DNA of 64,000 nt from Phanerodontia chrysosporium (taxonomy: Eukaryota > Basidiomycota > Agaricomycetes > Polyporales > Phanerochaetaceae), in NCBI GenBank assembly GCA_001910725.1, contig MJGA01000008.1, forward strand, positions 372,001 through 436,000, given 5' to 3'. Under the pieces are notes generated by a model. It did not search any database. It saw nothing but the letters and a program-made list of their open reading frames with translations, and was not told the origin of the DNA. The position numbers and the translations under genes are program-made. This document shows, in pieces, positions 38,001 through 50,387 of the stretch (its first letter is position 1; every line of letters begins with the position of its first letter).

Positions 38001-39659
38001 GCGACCTCGATTGCAGATGGTCTGACGACTGGGGTGCCAGCAGACAAGGACGCTTCGCCATCTTCTCTGCCTCCACCCGTAACAGCGAGATCTGATGTGG
38101 CTGCAGAGGTGGAGGAACGATCCAGGCCTCAGCCTTTGCCCCTGCCTCCGGTCATTATCAAGCGGGTCTCTGGATTTCGTGGGCCGCGCAGCCGACCCCC
38201 TCCTCCTTCTGGTCCCCGGCGGCCGAGTGGAACCGCAACTCTCCTGAGCCGAAGTCGCAATGGCTCGGTCTCGTCCTCTCTGGGAAGTCCGCCGTCCAGC
38301 TCTGCGACGACGCACGCGGCCTATCTCTTCGCTAAACCCTCGAGTCCCATATTCTCTGCGTCCAGTCCCCGCTTTGAAACGCAGCCAGTCAAGTTCCGCG
38401 GATTCACACTGGAAGCTGCACAGTGGACCTGGAAGCAGCAACAACTACAAGAGGTTGTGTCTGCCGCGATAAAGAAGTCTGCAAGCGCATCTTCTATTCG
38501 TCTGCTGACTTCTGAGCTTCTCAACGATGAAATCCCGGCAGAGGTCGAACGGCTAGAGGCGCTGAGCGCCGAAATCAGGACGAACTACAAGCTTGCGGTG
38601 CGAAAGCGCCGTATGATCATCGACTCGCTACGTTCCGTCGCTGGTAGCGGAGAGCTGGCAGAGCAGGCCGCGTCCGGTCGCCTCATTGACGACTTGGAGG
38701 AAGTCTCAGACCAGATCGACCACTATTCCGAGGAGCTCTATGCCGTTACCGACCAGTTGAGCCAGCTGCGCAGCCTGCAGGACGTGCACTACGGGAGCGC
38801 CTTGGCGATGGCTCTCCGGAAACTCAACAACGCCTTCTTGAAGCATCTGGAGGAGAAAGAGCGACTTCGGCAGCAAGTCGCGGCGCTGGAAGCGGAGCGG
38901 AACGATGCGTGGCAGCAGGCACAGGAGGCCGCTCGAGAGCTGGACGAGCTGAACGAGAAGATTGCCCTGAGCGAGGGCATCCCGACTCCAGCAAGCAGCC
39001 GCAGATCGAGCAAGGTCAGTATCGCGCGCAAGGCGAGTCTCCGCAAGGCTGGGTTGCGATCGCCGAGCCGGCTACGGAGCCAGCACTCGTCTATTGCGAG
39101 CACGATGGCGATGTCGCCCGGGATGCGCACGACCTCGCTCGAGGACGTGCCGCCCGTTCCGCCAATTCCCGTGCGCTCGTCGCTCGCGGTCTCGACCTCT
39201 GACCTGCCGAGCCGCAGCTCAGGTGCGTGTGCCCTCTCTGGAATAGCCCACGCGCAGCAGCTGATTGGGCGGGCTGCAGGTGTGACGTCGGAAGGCACCC
39301 CGCTCTCAGAGATCCGCGCGATCATGCAGCAGGCGCACCAGGAGCTGTGTGAGATGCTCGGGATCAATCCAGAGGATTTGCAGGCCCCCGGGATGGAGCC
39401 GCGCCAGAAACGGTCGCTGTCGCTCTCGGCGACGATGCAGAGCCCTCGCAGTTCCCGGCCGTTCCTGGCTCGAACGGTCTCGGAAAGCCACGTTCCGAGT
39501 TCTAGTGTGTCCGCCAGCTTCGGCCTCCACCGACGAAGTCGAACGCTTGATGACGTGAGTGGGCCTGATGATGTCTTCTGTGTGTGTATGACGACGCTGA
39601 CGGTCGAGAAGTCGCAGCGGCAAGCGGTGCTTTCCAGCATCGGTATGGCTCCCGCATGA
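35004..39659 (+). CDS. Very large disordered and coiled-coil protein, unrecognised
   Basis: Begins MSSVLNSVFKGRKGKKHLFH at 35004 and ends with TGA at 39657-39659. I infer a multi-exon gene of roughly 1,400 residues. The first two-thirds are Ser/Pro/Arg-rich with repeated short motifs (EDEVIVIGAPRGRN near 35578 and DQIVVVGPEERDGW near 36298 look like two copies of one motif; also VPPVPPVP). A conserved folded region follows at 38380-38960: VKFRGFTLEAAQWTWKQQQL, then a long coiled coil (FLKHLEEKERLRQQVAALEA). Introns I can justify: ending at 35314, 36670-36730, 36859-36910, and one near 37903-37955. At 36388-36389 a base seems missing: the frame jumps from VPPVPAGLS to PEASPYSCTRSRKPS. Function unknown; a cell-polarity or septation scaffold is only a guess. 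Confidence 0.68.
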
Positions 39660-40261
39660 TACACCACCCTACCCGCTATATTTATTGAGAGCGACCCTGC
39701 TTCAGCTGTGCTACCCAGTCAAGTTGACAATCTGTCCTTGCTTCAGCGACCTCTTGTATACGCATGTGTGTAATTCTGCGCGAGCAGAGATGTGGCATTA
39801 GTATGTCCGGCCTGTACTAATCGGTGTACTTACTGTAGCAATCATCTGGAATCTCATGGTGTTGTGGTTGTGTGGGCTTGTGCACCATGGACTTGCATTG
39901 GAAACATAGACCACCTAGGTCAGGTGTACAGATGCAGTCTCAACAGCATGCCCAAAGCCAGCAGAGGTATTCCAGTTCTGGCGTCTATTTAGGGATGTCT
40001 CTCTCTTTCCCCGCATCTTGCAGAGGTGTGCCCATCCCTCTACCGTCGCTATGCTCTCAGCACCTCGTGAAATCGGTCTGGCTCGTGCAAGTCCTGGTGT
40101 GAAATACTGGACGCAATCCAGTGGACAAAAACAAATATTTCATGTGCTCAACTGACCTAGGCTTGCGGCCCAGCTTGCATGATCCGGCGGGGGACAAGCG
40201 TCTCATCTCCGCACCCCAGATTCCCCCGCCCGCCCTCCTCACAGCTTGACCAGCGACCACG
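39660..40261. other. Intergenic, no gene seen
   Basis: This holds the 3' flank of the large coiled-coil gene and the promoter of the ALDH7 gene. Nothing else can be supported. Confidence 0.5.
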
Positions 40262-42381
40262 ATGATCTCTCGCCGCTCTCTCGCACGCGTGCGCGGCGCG
40301 CACGTCCTCGCGCGCGCACTCTCGAGCCGTGCGTCCGCCGTGCTCGGCGCGCTCGACATTCCCACCGCGGACGCCGTGCCCGGAGTCTACGACGGCGCGT
40401 GGGCCGGCAGCGGCGAGCTCTTCGAGAGCGTGTGCCCCACGACGGGCGAGGTGCTTGCGCGTGTGCAGGGTGTAAGCACTCCGGCTCCATCGTGTCCTCC
40501 GTGCCACTTGCTGAACGTGCGTGCAGGCGTCGCCCAAGGAGCTGCAGACCGCCATCGAGAAGTCTCGCGAGGCGTACCACTTTTTCAGGACTGTACCTGC
40601 CCCGCGCAGGGGCGAGATCCTCAGACAGATACGCGAGGCCCTGGCAGCGAAGGTGTGGTGTGCGTTTGCGTGTACGGTTCGCTCGCTCACAACCGCTGCA
40701 GAGAGATGAGCTCGGTGCGCTCATCTCTCTAGAAATGGGCAAGATCCGCACAGAAGGCGTAGGCGAGGTGCAGGAGTTTGTGGACATTGTGAGTATGCAT
40801 ATACACGCGTGTTGTGCAGCCCTTGCTGAATTGTGCCCTCCAGGCGGACTATGCCGTCGGCCTGTCTCGGATGATGAGCGGTAGAGTAGTCGCTTCGGAG
40901 AGGCCTGGACACAGCATTCTGGAAGGCATGTACCTTGCAGATTCGTTTCACTACGCTTCACTGACGTGACACCCTAGTACCAAATCCATTGGGAGTGGTC
41001 GCAGTGCTGTCTGCTTTCAACTTTCCGGTAGCAGTATACGGCTGGTGCGTGTTTTCTACCAGTACCCTGCAGTAGAACAGACCCTCATCTGCTTCAGGAA
41101 TCTTGCCCTATCACTTGCTGCGGGGAATGCGACTCTGTGGAAGCCGTCGCCCACAACGCCGCTTTGCTCCGTAGCAGTCACCAAGATCGTATCAAGTGTG
41201 TTGGAGAAGAACAACATCCCTGGAGCCGTTGCTGGACTGGTTGTTGGTGGCAAGAACGTCGGCGAAGCTGTCGTGGAGAGCAAAGACGTCGACATGGGTG
41301 AGTTCCTTAGTCTCATTCTGCGACACAGCATCTGACAGTTGTTTGTTAGTGTCATTCACTGGAAGCGAAAACGTCGGCCGTCAGGTAGGCAAGGTTGTCC
41401 AGTCTCGCTTTGGCAAAGTGCTGCTGGAGCTCGGCGGCAACAACGGTAGGCACCTTAGCTCTGTGCAATTCCAGCTTGTTTCTCATGCCATATCCCAGCT
41501 GCGATCGTCATGCCCGATGCAGACCTATCCCTAGCTGTACCAGCAGTCTTCTTTGGAGCAGTAGGCACTGCCGGTCAGCGCTGCACATCCACCCGCCGTC
41601 TGTACCTCCACCAGGACATCGCGCCCGCCTTCCTCTCGCGACTGCAGGACATGTACAACAAACTGAAGCCTGGCGACCCGCTCGCGCCAGCGACGCTCTT
41701 CGGGCCGCTGCACACGCGCGCGGCGGTGGGCATCTACTCGTCCGCAATCGAACGCCTGAAAGCGGCTGACGCGCAGATACTGTGCGGGGGCGCGGTGTAC
41801 GGCGCGGCGGAGCTGCCGGACGCGCTGCACGGCGGGAACTGGGTGAAGCCGACAATCGCGTGCCCAAGAAGGTCGACCTCGAGAGCGACGTGTGGCGCAC
41901 GGAGACGTTTGCACCCGTGCTGTGCGTCGCGACGTTCGAGGCGCTCGAGCAGGCGATCGCGTGGAACAACGGCGTGCCCCAGGGCCTCAGCAGCTCGCTC
42001 TGGACGCGCGACATCCGGAACGTGGGCAAGTGGATCGGGCCCGCGGGCTCGGACGCGGGCATCGTGAACGTGCGTGTTCTGGCTGTGTCTGGCTGTGGCT
42101 GTGGAGTATGGCGTGCTGACGCGTTGCCGTGCGCGCAGGTCAATGTCGGAACGAGCGGCGCCGAGATCGGCGCTGCGTTTGGCGGGAACAAGAGCACAGG
42201 ATGGTCAGTCTTTGCGTTGCCACGTGTCTCGCAGACGTTAGCGTGCTCAACCATCCTTCGCAGGGGACGCGAGTCGGGCGGCGATGCGTGGAAGCAGTAC
42301 GTGCGTTGGAGCGCATGCACGCTCAATTTCTCGGACGAGGCGCCGCTGGCACAGGGGGTCAACTTCTCCGCAACGGCGTGA
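40262..42381 (+). CDS. Aldehyde dehydrogenase, ALDH7/antiquitin type, with one apparent missing base
   Basis: NAD-dependent oxidation of an aldehyde; in animals ALDH7A1 oxidises alpha-aminoadipic semialdehyde in lysine breakdown, and the fungal substrate may differ. The Arg-rich, acid-free N-terminus ([20 protein letters not shown]) is a likely mitochondrial presequence. Family motifs: [58 protein letters not shown] (catalytic Glu), [13 protein letters not shown] (catalytic Cys), TETFAPVL and [17 protein letters not shown]. The last three agree with ALDH7. Several introns of 50-60 bases. At about 41859-41862 the frame moves from [11 protein letters not shown] to [16 protein letters not shown]; one added G restores it, so I read it as a sequence error, not a pseudogene. 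Confidence 0.9.
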
Positions 42382-42527
42382 GAGCGCAAGGCATGATCTG
42401 ATGCCATTATGGGCACTCTTTGCTCTGTACTGTAGCACATCTAGAATCGAGCCTCTCGGACGTGGTGAACCAGAGCAGGCGCTACGTGGCACGAGGGTCG
42501 GAAGAGTGAAGTAGTACAATCGGACTC

Positions 42528-43128
42528 TTACTTCCCAACCGGTACAGGGGTCGGGGCCGTGGTACCGGTGCGCCCGGGCTGAACTGTCAGCAGGGGCAGG
42601 TACGACGCTACCAGTGCTGAGATGCAGATCCTGTCGCAAGAGAAGTCAGACTGCGTTGGTCTGTACAGCAGGACATCCGGATTTCCGGACACATACATGA
42701 GGCCGCTACTAGGGCTGTTGGTCCCCTCCTTGGTGCGAAGAGGATGCTGGTTGAACAGGCTCATGAGGGTGAGGAACAGGTTCGGCCAGGCGAGGTAGCT
42801 GGAGGCGGTGGGTGTTCAGGCGGAGCGATGCCGGGGACCCTGGGGGCACTCACCGGTTGCGCGTGACCATGACGAGACCAGAGATGAAGAGCACTGCACA
42901 CTCGTACGTCAATATCGCTGCGGCACTGTGGCACGCGCAACGTGAAGCGACGCACCCGAGCCGCTCAGGCCATCTGCGTCGTCCGAGTCAGCTTGTCAGT
43001 ACGTTCTGTTTGGCGTGCGGAGGACGGGCACACGCACCCAGCGAGTCGGTCTTCCACGTCTCGGGGAAGGAGACGCGCGTCTCGGCGGACGCGTCCCGGG
43101 GGTCGTCGCCAGCAGGAATCGTCGACAT
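42528..43128 (-). CDS. PAT-complex subunit Asterix homolog (UPF0139)
   Basis: A small multi-exon membrane protein, easy to miss. From ATG 43128-43126 it reads MSTIPAGDDPRDASAETRVS, then SFPETWKTDSLG, intron, WPERLGC...AAAILTYECAVLFISG, LVMVTRNR, intron, YLAWPNLFLTLMSLFNQHPL, RTKEGTNSPSSGLM, intron, ICISALVASYLPLLTVQPG and a Pro/Thr tail ending PVGK. Hydrophobic segments and the NRYLAWP...NQHPLR block match the fungal UPF0139 pattern. In animals Asterix with CCDC47 forms the PAT complex, an ER intramembrane chaperone for multipass proteins; the same role here is inferred. Introns are about 43046-42979, 42853-42799 and 42702-42640, all GT-AG on the minus strand. Confidence 0.75.
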
Positions 43129-43689
43129 GGTGGTCGAGAGCAAGCGTGCACCTAGCTGCTATCCCCCATATGGCAAGACCTTTGTGGCGCCCACGTGCGC
43201 TCGTGCCTGGCGGGGTGACCCGGGGGCAAAGCGCAACGGCCACGGCAGTCGCGCACGCGGTGCTTGGGATGTGCAAGCGACGTAATTCAAAGGGTGTAGC
43301 ATCGCCACAAACAAGACAAAAAGCCTAGTTAAAACGTTAATCGCTTGCAGCCCTTGCTGGTCTCTGGAAGCGCAGCTTTGCAACACGGCACGCTTTGTTT
43401 GCGTCAGAAATGAGCATTGTCGATGACAAAGCTGCGCTACATCCTGCCTACGCAACTCTGGCACCGCTACGTAGCGCTATACACATGTACGACGAGAGTA
43501 GGTGTCCGGGGTCGTGATGTCACCGGACCTGGCGGGGCACCGTCACGTGAGGCCTGTGCGGGGAAAGTTGGCGGTGCTCGTGTCTTCATGAGCACCGACC
43601 ACCTCCATCCATCGAGAGATCGCCCTCTCACCACTTCTTCTCACTCGTCCTCAGCTCATATACACTCTCCCTAATCCACCCTGAGCAGC
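43129..43689. promoter_or_regulatory. Divergent promoter region between Asterix and the F-box/WD40 gene
   Basis: About 560 bases lie between two outward-pointing starts. The plus-strand side ends with TCATATACACTCTCCC at about 43655-43670, a TATA-like element about 30 bases before the ATG at 43690. No gene is seen. Confidence 0.4.
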
Positions 43690-46249
43690 ATGGTGCTCAA
43701 CGCGATGCCCGGCGACGATGCGGAGTCGTCCCCGCGGTTCAACCGCATGCTCAGCTCTCTCCTCGGCTCTCCCTACGTTACCACTTCCGATCTCCCACCC
43801 TCAGACCTCTCGCTCATCCGCCGCCTCGATGCTGGTGCCGATCTCGAAGCCATCGACGGCGTCCTTGCTGCCGTGCCACGCGCAGACACAGTCACCCGAC
43901 CCGCTTCGCCAACACCCAGCTTCGCCACGGACACCTACTCGCTCATCAACTGGACCGAGCACGCAGACTGGTCCTCTGCGCGCCCGCGCCCCTCCTTCTC
44001 GGACGCCGCCCCGGGCTGCTCACTCCTCCCTTCTGGCTCCCGGCGTTCGGTGCCTTACGCGTACTCGTATCCCGCAGCGCCGACGCCCCTCGGCTCGCTG
44101 CGCTCGTCCGGCTCGGGCAGCCTCAAGAGCTCGCGCAACTTGGGCCTGCTCCCGCGCCTTTGGGATGCCCTCCGCGAGTCGTCCCCCACGAAAAAGGGCA
44201 AGCGGCGGCTTGATGGCGCTGTGGGCGACCTCTGGTCCGAGTTCGGGGGCAACGGCTACATCGACTATGCGAACCTCCCCCGCTCGATGGCGAGGAGGGC
44301 GAGCTGATTGACGACGAGGCGTGTTTCATTGACGTGCGGGCGGTCACAGGTCTAGGTGCGTACCCCTTCCTCCTCTGCTAGTCAGTGCCCGATCGCGGGA
44401 TACGAGATACCGATGGTGCCGGAATGCAACCCCTGTGTTTCGTCCCTGCCAACCACTAGAGAGGCGCGTGATAATGCTGGACACGCATGTTTGGGAACGT
44501 TGCCATGCTGCCGTCCGCCGTCGTCCGAGCGGGGCCGCTGGCTTTCGCTCCTCCGCTCCGCACACCCTCTCTCTCTCGTGTTCGCATGCTATCTGTGTGG
44601 ACGCGAGCAGGACTGACGTCACTCCCAGATATCATTGCCAACATCCCCGACGAACTCGCGCTGCACCTCCTCTCCTTCCTCGATCTCCCGGATATCGTCG
44701 CGTGCCTCCGCGTATCAAGGTTTGTGGTGCACCGACACGACTTGTGGACACCGCACTCACGCTTTTCTATCAGAACATGGCGCCGGCTCGCGTCGGACAA
44801 TGCGGTGTGGCGGTCGCTGTTTGCACGGAAACGCGGCTCCGGCTGGCTGCTCGACCTCCGTCGGCTGAAGTACCCGGCGCTGTCCAATTCTAGAACGATG
44901 TTTCCCTCACGAACTCTGAGCCATAGTCGCATCATTGAAGTCCCTGCCCCCTCGAGTTAGACTGGTATAACCTATGCAAGAGCCGTGCTGAGCTAGATCA
45001 GCGGTGGTCTGCGAATCCGTATACTGGCAGGGTTGGGGAGGACAAGGAAAATGTGAGGGCTTGGAAGCCACGGGTTAGGAGGATGGTCGGTCACACAGAC
45101 AGGTGAGTGACTGCTTCTGTGCCACCAACGACCTTGCTCTGACTCATCTATGTCAGCGTGTATTGTCTCGAATTCGACTCGTCCCGAATCATTACTGGCT
45201 CACGCGACCGTACCATCAAAGTCTGGAGCCTCAAGACCGGGCGCTGCCTTGCGACGTTCACCGGCCACCAAGGCAGCGTGCTCTGTCTGAAGTTTGAGCG
45301 TGACTTTGACCTTGATGACGCCAACGCTTTGCCGGACGGCGAGGGCTGGAGGAAGGCATGATGGTCAGCGGCTCGAGCGACTGCTCTGTGATCGTGTGGA
45401 ACATATATTCGTATCCTGCCACGGACGACGGTGATGAGGAATTTGCGACGGTGGCCGAGGTGCGGGCAATCCTGCGCGGCCACACTGGCGGTGTCCTGGA
45501 CTTGCGCATCGAGAACAACTGGATCATCAGCTGGTATGTCCTGCCTTCGCACCCTCGACTGCATATGTCTGACTAAGTCACCAGTGGCAAAGACGCGAGT
45601 GTCCTAGTTTGGGATCGCTCGACGCTGGCCTTGCATCGTGCATTCCGCGGTCACGAAGGCCCGGTCAATGCTGTCGGCGTGCAGGGCAACCGGCTAGCCA
45701 GTGCGAGCGGCGACGGCAAGATGATCCTCTGGGATATGTCCACCGGAGAGCGTCTGCGCACCTTTGACGCCCACGACCGCGGCCTCGCCTGCATCGAGTT
45801 TAAGGTGGGTGGCTACGCTTCACGCGGTCTCGCTACGATGCTAATCGCTCCCGCAGGGCGACCTCATCGTCTCAGGCTCGAACGACTGCAAGATCAAGGT
45901 CTGGAGCGCGTCGACTGGCGAGTGCTTGCGTACGCTCACGGGCCACGACATGCTGGTGCGGACGCTGTCGTACGACCCGCTCAGTGGCCGCCTCGTCAGC
46001 GGCAGCTACGACCGCAGCATCAAGGTCTGGGACGTCCAGACGGGCAAGGTCGTGCGCGAGTTCCGCGGGCTGCACTACAGCCACATCTTCGACATCAAGT
46101 TCAACTGCTGCCGCATCGTCAGGTGCGTCTCTCCCGTGTAATTTCCTTCCTACTGTTGTGGTGCTGATGGATTGTCCAGTGTCTCGCATGACCAGCAGAT
46201 CGTCGTCCTCGACTTTACTGAAGGCCTCGATACGTCGCTCTTCGTGTAA
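43690..46249 (+). CDS. F-box/WD40 protein, SCF substrate receptor (beta-TrCP/Pof1-like), one apparent missing base
   Basis: Starts MVLNAMPGDDAESSPRFNRM; about 190 residues of Ser/Pro-rich sequence lead to an F-box (IIANIPDELALHLLSFLDLP, DIVACLRVSR, TWRRLASDNAVWRSLF) and then seven WD40 blades, among them VYCLEFDSSRIITGSRDRTI, GHTGGVLDLRIENNWIISCG, GHEGPVNAVGVQGNRLASAS and GRLVSGSYDRSIKVWDVQTG. It ends DTSLFV with TAA at 46247-46249. It should bind Skp1 through the F-box and a phosphorylated substrate through the propeller. In the C-run at 44277-44281 the frame jumps from YIDYANLP to LDGEEGELIDDEACF; one more C restores it. The junction between the F-box and the first WD blade (44860-44960) has an intron whose donor I could not fix. 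Confidence 0.87.
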
Positions 46250-46680
46250 GGCGAATCCCCCTCGTCTCTCTCTATCAACTTCGGCGTCCCTCCTTTCTGT
46301 GTACAACGGACCTACGATAGCTGTACAACTGCGGCTCCACATCCACGCGGAACCTACTAATACCGATACCCCCACCCATATTACATAGTGACTCCTCTCA
46401 CTGACTTCATCTCATTGGACTCTGAATACGGCCTGGCATCTCGGATCGCTTCGTTCCTTCTGTGTACTGTTTACGGTTATGTGTCCATAGCAGCTGAATA
46501 TATAATGGTAATCACCTTGCGCTTCTGCGCGAACAGCGGACACGCGTGGCGCGGATGCTGGGGGCTTATGTGGGCGTCTAGATGAACGCCGCGCCATCAC
46601 GCGCTTGGCGGGATAGATTAGATTGACTCTGCGAGAAAACGCAATCCCCGCATCTCTGCTTGACTCACTCACCTGCGACC
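46250..46680. other. Intergenic, no gene seen
   Basis: This holds the 3' flank of the F-box gene and the promoter of threonine synthase. AT-rich runs (AATATATAATGG near 46498-46509) occur, but nothing more specific can be supported. Confidence 0.45.
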
Positions 46681-48683
46681 ATGAAGTACTTTTCGACCCG
46701 CGGCGGCGAGCAACTGCTCTCGTTTGAAGAGGTCAATACGCCCTGCTTCTGACTCGGCGACGTTCGCTGAATCCCCCTCGCGCAGACCGTGCTCACGGGC
46801 CTCGCGCCCGACGGCGGCCTGTACATCCCCGAGCACATCCCGCAGCTGCCGAAGGACTGGCGCACCGCCTGGGCGGAATACTCGTTCGTTGACCTCTCCG
46901 TCGCGGTGCTCTCGCTGTACATCGACGCGGCCGAGATCTCGCCCGCCGAGCTGCGCGCGCTCGTCGAGCGGTCGTACCGCACGTTCCGGCACCCGGACGT
47001 CACGCCCCTGCGCCCGCTCGGCGCGCACACGTTCGTGCTCGAGCTCTTCCACGGGCCCACGTTTGCGTTCAAGGACGTCGCGCTCCAGCTGCTCGGGAAT
47101 CTCTTCGAGTTCTTCCTCGCGCGCCGCAACGCGCGCAAGGCCCCCGGCGAGCGCCGCGAGCGGCTCACCGTCGTCGGCGCGACGAGCGGAGACACGGGCA
47201 GGTGCGTGGTGTTAGCTTTGTAATGCAGTGGAATGTGGATTGACCGAGTGTATGCGCCTGAAGTGCTGCGATCTATGGGTTGAGGGGCAAGCAGGACGTC
47301 TCGATCTTCATCCTGCATCCCAAGGGACGCGTCTCGCCCATACAAGAGGCGCAGATGACGACTGTCACCGACGAAAACGTGCATAACATTGCGGTGAAGG
47401 GGACATTTGACGATTGTCAGGTGCGTTTCCTCTTGTGCGACGTGGCTGGAGAAAGCTCGGGCAGTGATACTGCTGCCGGGGACTCCTTGACATGCCACGT
47501 CGCATCCACCCTGACATGGACCTTTACCCGTGCTGATGTATAACGCGTTGGGCAGGATATCGTCAAGGCTCTCTTCGGTGACAAGGAATTCAACGCAAAG
47601 CACCGTCTCGGCGCTGTGAACTCCATCAACTGGGCACGTATCCTGGCCCAGACCGTCTACTATTTCCTCTCCTACTTCCACCTTGGTCGCCAACTCGCGG
47701 CGACGGTCACACCTGAGGAGCTCACGAAGGTAAAAATTCAGTATGTCGTCCCGACCGGAAACTTTGGCGACGTCCTGGCGGGATACTACGCAAAGCGCAT
47801 GGGCCTGCCCATCGACCAGCTTGTCGTCGCCACGAACTCGAATGACATCCTCGCGCGCTTCTGGAAGAGCGGTGCGTACGAGAAGGTCGACTCGTCGACG
47901 CTCGACAGCAGTGGCGCGGCAGCGCCGGCGGAAGGCTCGTCGGACGGCAAACAGGGCGCCGACGCCGGGGGTGTGAAGGAGACCCTGAGCCCCGCGATGG
48001 ACATCCTCGTGTCGAGCAACTTTGAGCGGCTGCTCTGGTACCTCGCGGACGAGGGCCTGGCGGCGCACGGGGCGGAGACCAGGCGCGGCGCGTGCGAGAC
48101 TGTTGCATCGTGGATGCAGGCGGTCAAGACCGACGGCCGTGTCCAGGTGCCGACCGAGGTCCTTGAGCTTGCGCGCCGGGACTTTGTCGCTGAGCGCGTT
48201 ACGGACGAGCAGGTACGGATCTGTGTCTCAATTAGTCAGTCGTGCTCACTGTAATTGTGCACGGCCCGCAGACTCTGCAGACGATCCGTGACTACTTCGA
48301 GGCAGAGCCGTCGTACGTCGCAGACCCGCACACAGCAGTCGGACTTGCCGCCGCGCGCGCCATTTCCTCACAAAAGCACGTACTCTCACTGTTCTCCTAT
48401 AAACCGTTTGACTGACACGCCACGCAGCGAGCCGTCGACCGTCCAGGTCGTCCTCTCGACCGCACATCCCGCCAAGTTCTCCGAGGCTGTCACGCGCGCA
48501 CTGCAGAACTCGCCCAAGTTTGACTTCGAGCGTGACGTGCTCCCGCCCGAGTTCCGCGGGCTCCTTGAGAAGGAGCGCCGTGTCATTGATGTCGAGGCCC
48601 CGCGGGTCGAGCTCGTCAAGGAGGTCATTGAGCGCTTTGCGCGCGAGGAGGACGCCCCTGCGCCCGCCGGAGCGAGTGTATAA
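46681..48683 (+). CDS. THR4: Threonine synthase
   Basis: PLP enzyme converting O-phosphohomoserine to threonine, the last step of threonine synthesis; cytosolic. Start MKYFSTRGGEQLLSFEE, an intron, then TVLTGLAPDGGLYIPEHIPQ. The PLP-lysine motif is in HGPTFAFKDVALQLLGN; phosphate-binding VGATSGDTGSAAIYGLRG is split by an intron; VPTGNFGDVLAGYYAKRMG and SNFERLLWYLADEG follow. The C-terminal STAHPAKF motif is present. Introns, all GT-AG and in frame: about 46731-46789, 47200-47266, 47420-47555, 48213-48270 and 48380-48430 (acceptor probably GCGAG to keep the frame). There is a low-complexity insert AAAPAEGSSDGKQGADAGGV near residue 310. It is of full length and looks functional. Confidence 0.93.
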
Positions 48684-48811
48684 AATCGCTGGGTGTATTT
48701 GTAGAACTTAACATGGTTGTTTGGGCCTACTAGGGAGCTGAGATCTGGAAAATCTCCCGTTTGCCCACAGGGTATACTTTGAAACGGAGCGATTCAAAGA
48801 AGCGTCGCCAA

Positions 48812-50387
48812 CTACAGCGGTAGCCCTAGAGACATTGTGCCCTGGCAGGCGTCCTCGCCGATGCCCAGACCGTCCGATATCGCATCCAGGAGCATGTCCT
48901 CGTAGTCTCCAGCAGCTTCCCACATCGCGAACCCCAGCAATCTCGACTCATGAATGAAGCGACCCTTCGCAGCTGCACAACGGTTGAGTGATGCATTCTG
49001 GTAATGCGCAATGACCCTCACCAAACGATTGTGGGTCATCGTAAGAGATCATGGTAGAGGTGTTGGGATCGTAGAGGAAGGGCTGCGGACCCGCATCAGC
49101 ACTGGGCATTGAGGACTACCACGACCAGACGCACCGTCTCACTGCAAGTATCATATCTGAAGCCCATCCCAGAGACAGCCGTCCCATTTGCATCGAGGTA
49201 TCCCTTCTCTACAAGCCCCGGTAATTGTAAATGCCCGAAAACCCACCCGCGACAGGGTTCCCGCACGCGTCGGTGCCCGCAGGTGACGCCTCGTCCCAGA
49301 CGTCGCCCATGGGCTGCTGCGCGGCGTCGAAGGGCGGGTACGGCGCGACGGGCGTCGTGCCAGGGGGCTGCGCCTCGCCCGCGCTCGACGCGCCGCCGAA
49401 CGCGTCCGCGGGCGCGACGTGGTAGCTGTGCCGTACGCCGCAACGCCGAGCACGATCTTGGACGCGGGGAGCCCCGCGCGCGTCCACGCCGCGACGGCGG
49501 ACGTCGCGGAGCCCTGCTGGTGCTCCGGCGCGGCGCACGCGTCGGCGAGCGGTGCGTTCGGGCCCACGGCGGGCGACCAGGCGCCCCAGACGTCGTAGTC
49601 CATGAGTGTGACGTAGTCGAGCACGGCGGCGAAGGGTGAGACATCCGCCGTGGGTGTCCCATCCGGCGAGGTGAAGGGCACGATTGACGTCGCGGTGGAG
49701 ATCGTCATGTTCTGCCCTGCTGGCGACGCGCGCAGTTCCTGCAGGAGAGCGAGGAAGTTGGGCGTGTCCTGCGGAGAGATGACGTTGCAGCCTAGGCCCT
49801 GCTTGTTCGGGTATTCCCAGCTGCGACGGTCAGTCAGGACGGACTGGGGTGAGACGAATGCACGCGTACTCAATATCAATACCGTCGAGGTTGTATTGCT
49901 GGACTAGACCCAACAGTGCATTGGCGAAGGCTGTGCGGTTCTCTGCGGACCCTACTGCAGTAGAAAAGTATCTGGAACCAGTCCATCCTCCGACAGTTAA
50001 GAGGACGTCGACATGCTAGGGACTACATGAGTCGCGTCCAAATACAGGCGGTTACGGCTTACATTCTGATGAGCCATGTCGACCAGCCGCTTGAGTATGT
50101 CAGCATCCGAGTCTTGCAGCGCCACGACCGCGGATCAGGCGTCGTCTCGCTGAAGGTAGCCAGATATCAGCGTCGGCGCAGAAAAGCAGAAATCGGAAGA
50201 CGTACGCGAAGGCATAGGATATCGAGCTCCATTTCTCCCAGCTGATGTCCTCCAGGGATAGATGTTGAGCGTGCCAGCCCGTATACCACGTCGTGGCGAT
50301 AGCAGCCGGCGTCCCTGTGCACACGGGCACAGCCCGTATTCCAGCCGGGAGCAACGAGAGGAAGCCAAGAGCAGGGATGGTCCACAT
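48812..50387 (-). CDS. Secreted GH18 chitinase, two apparent missing bases
   Basis: Cleaves chitin beta-1,4 bonds by substrate-assisted catalysis. The signal peptide MWTIPALGFLSLLPAGIRAV starts at 50387. Barrel motifs: WYTGWHAQHLSLEDISWEKW, ISYAFAETTPD, ILKRLVDMAHQN, TVGGWTGSRYFS (the SxGG-like strand), LDGIDIEYVWEYPN (the DxxDxDxE position is DGIDIEYVWE, with the acid spaced as in this subgroup), VTLMDYDVW, YGHSYHVAP, GMGFRYDTCSET and GFAMWEAAGDYEDMLLDAI. The frame breaks near 50129-50135 (TTPD to AVVALQDSDAD) and near 49428-49433 (GVAAYG to HSYHVAP). Each needs one added base. No chitin-binding module is visible. It ends QGTMSLGLPL at 48814-48812. The exact catalytic acid should be checked once the reading is corrected. 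Confidence 0.87.
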
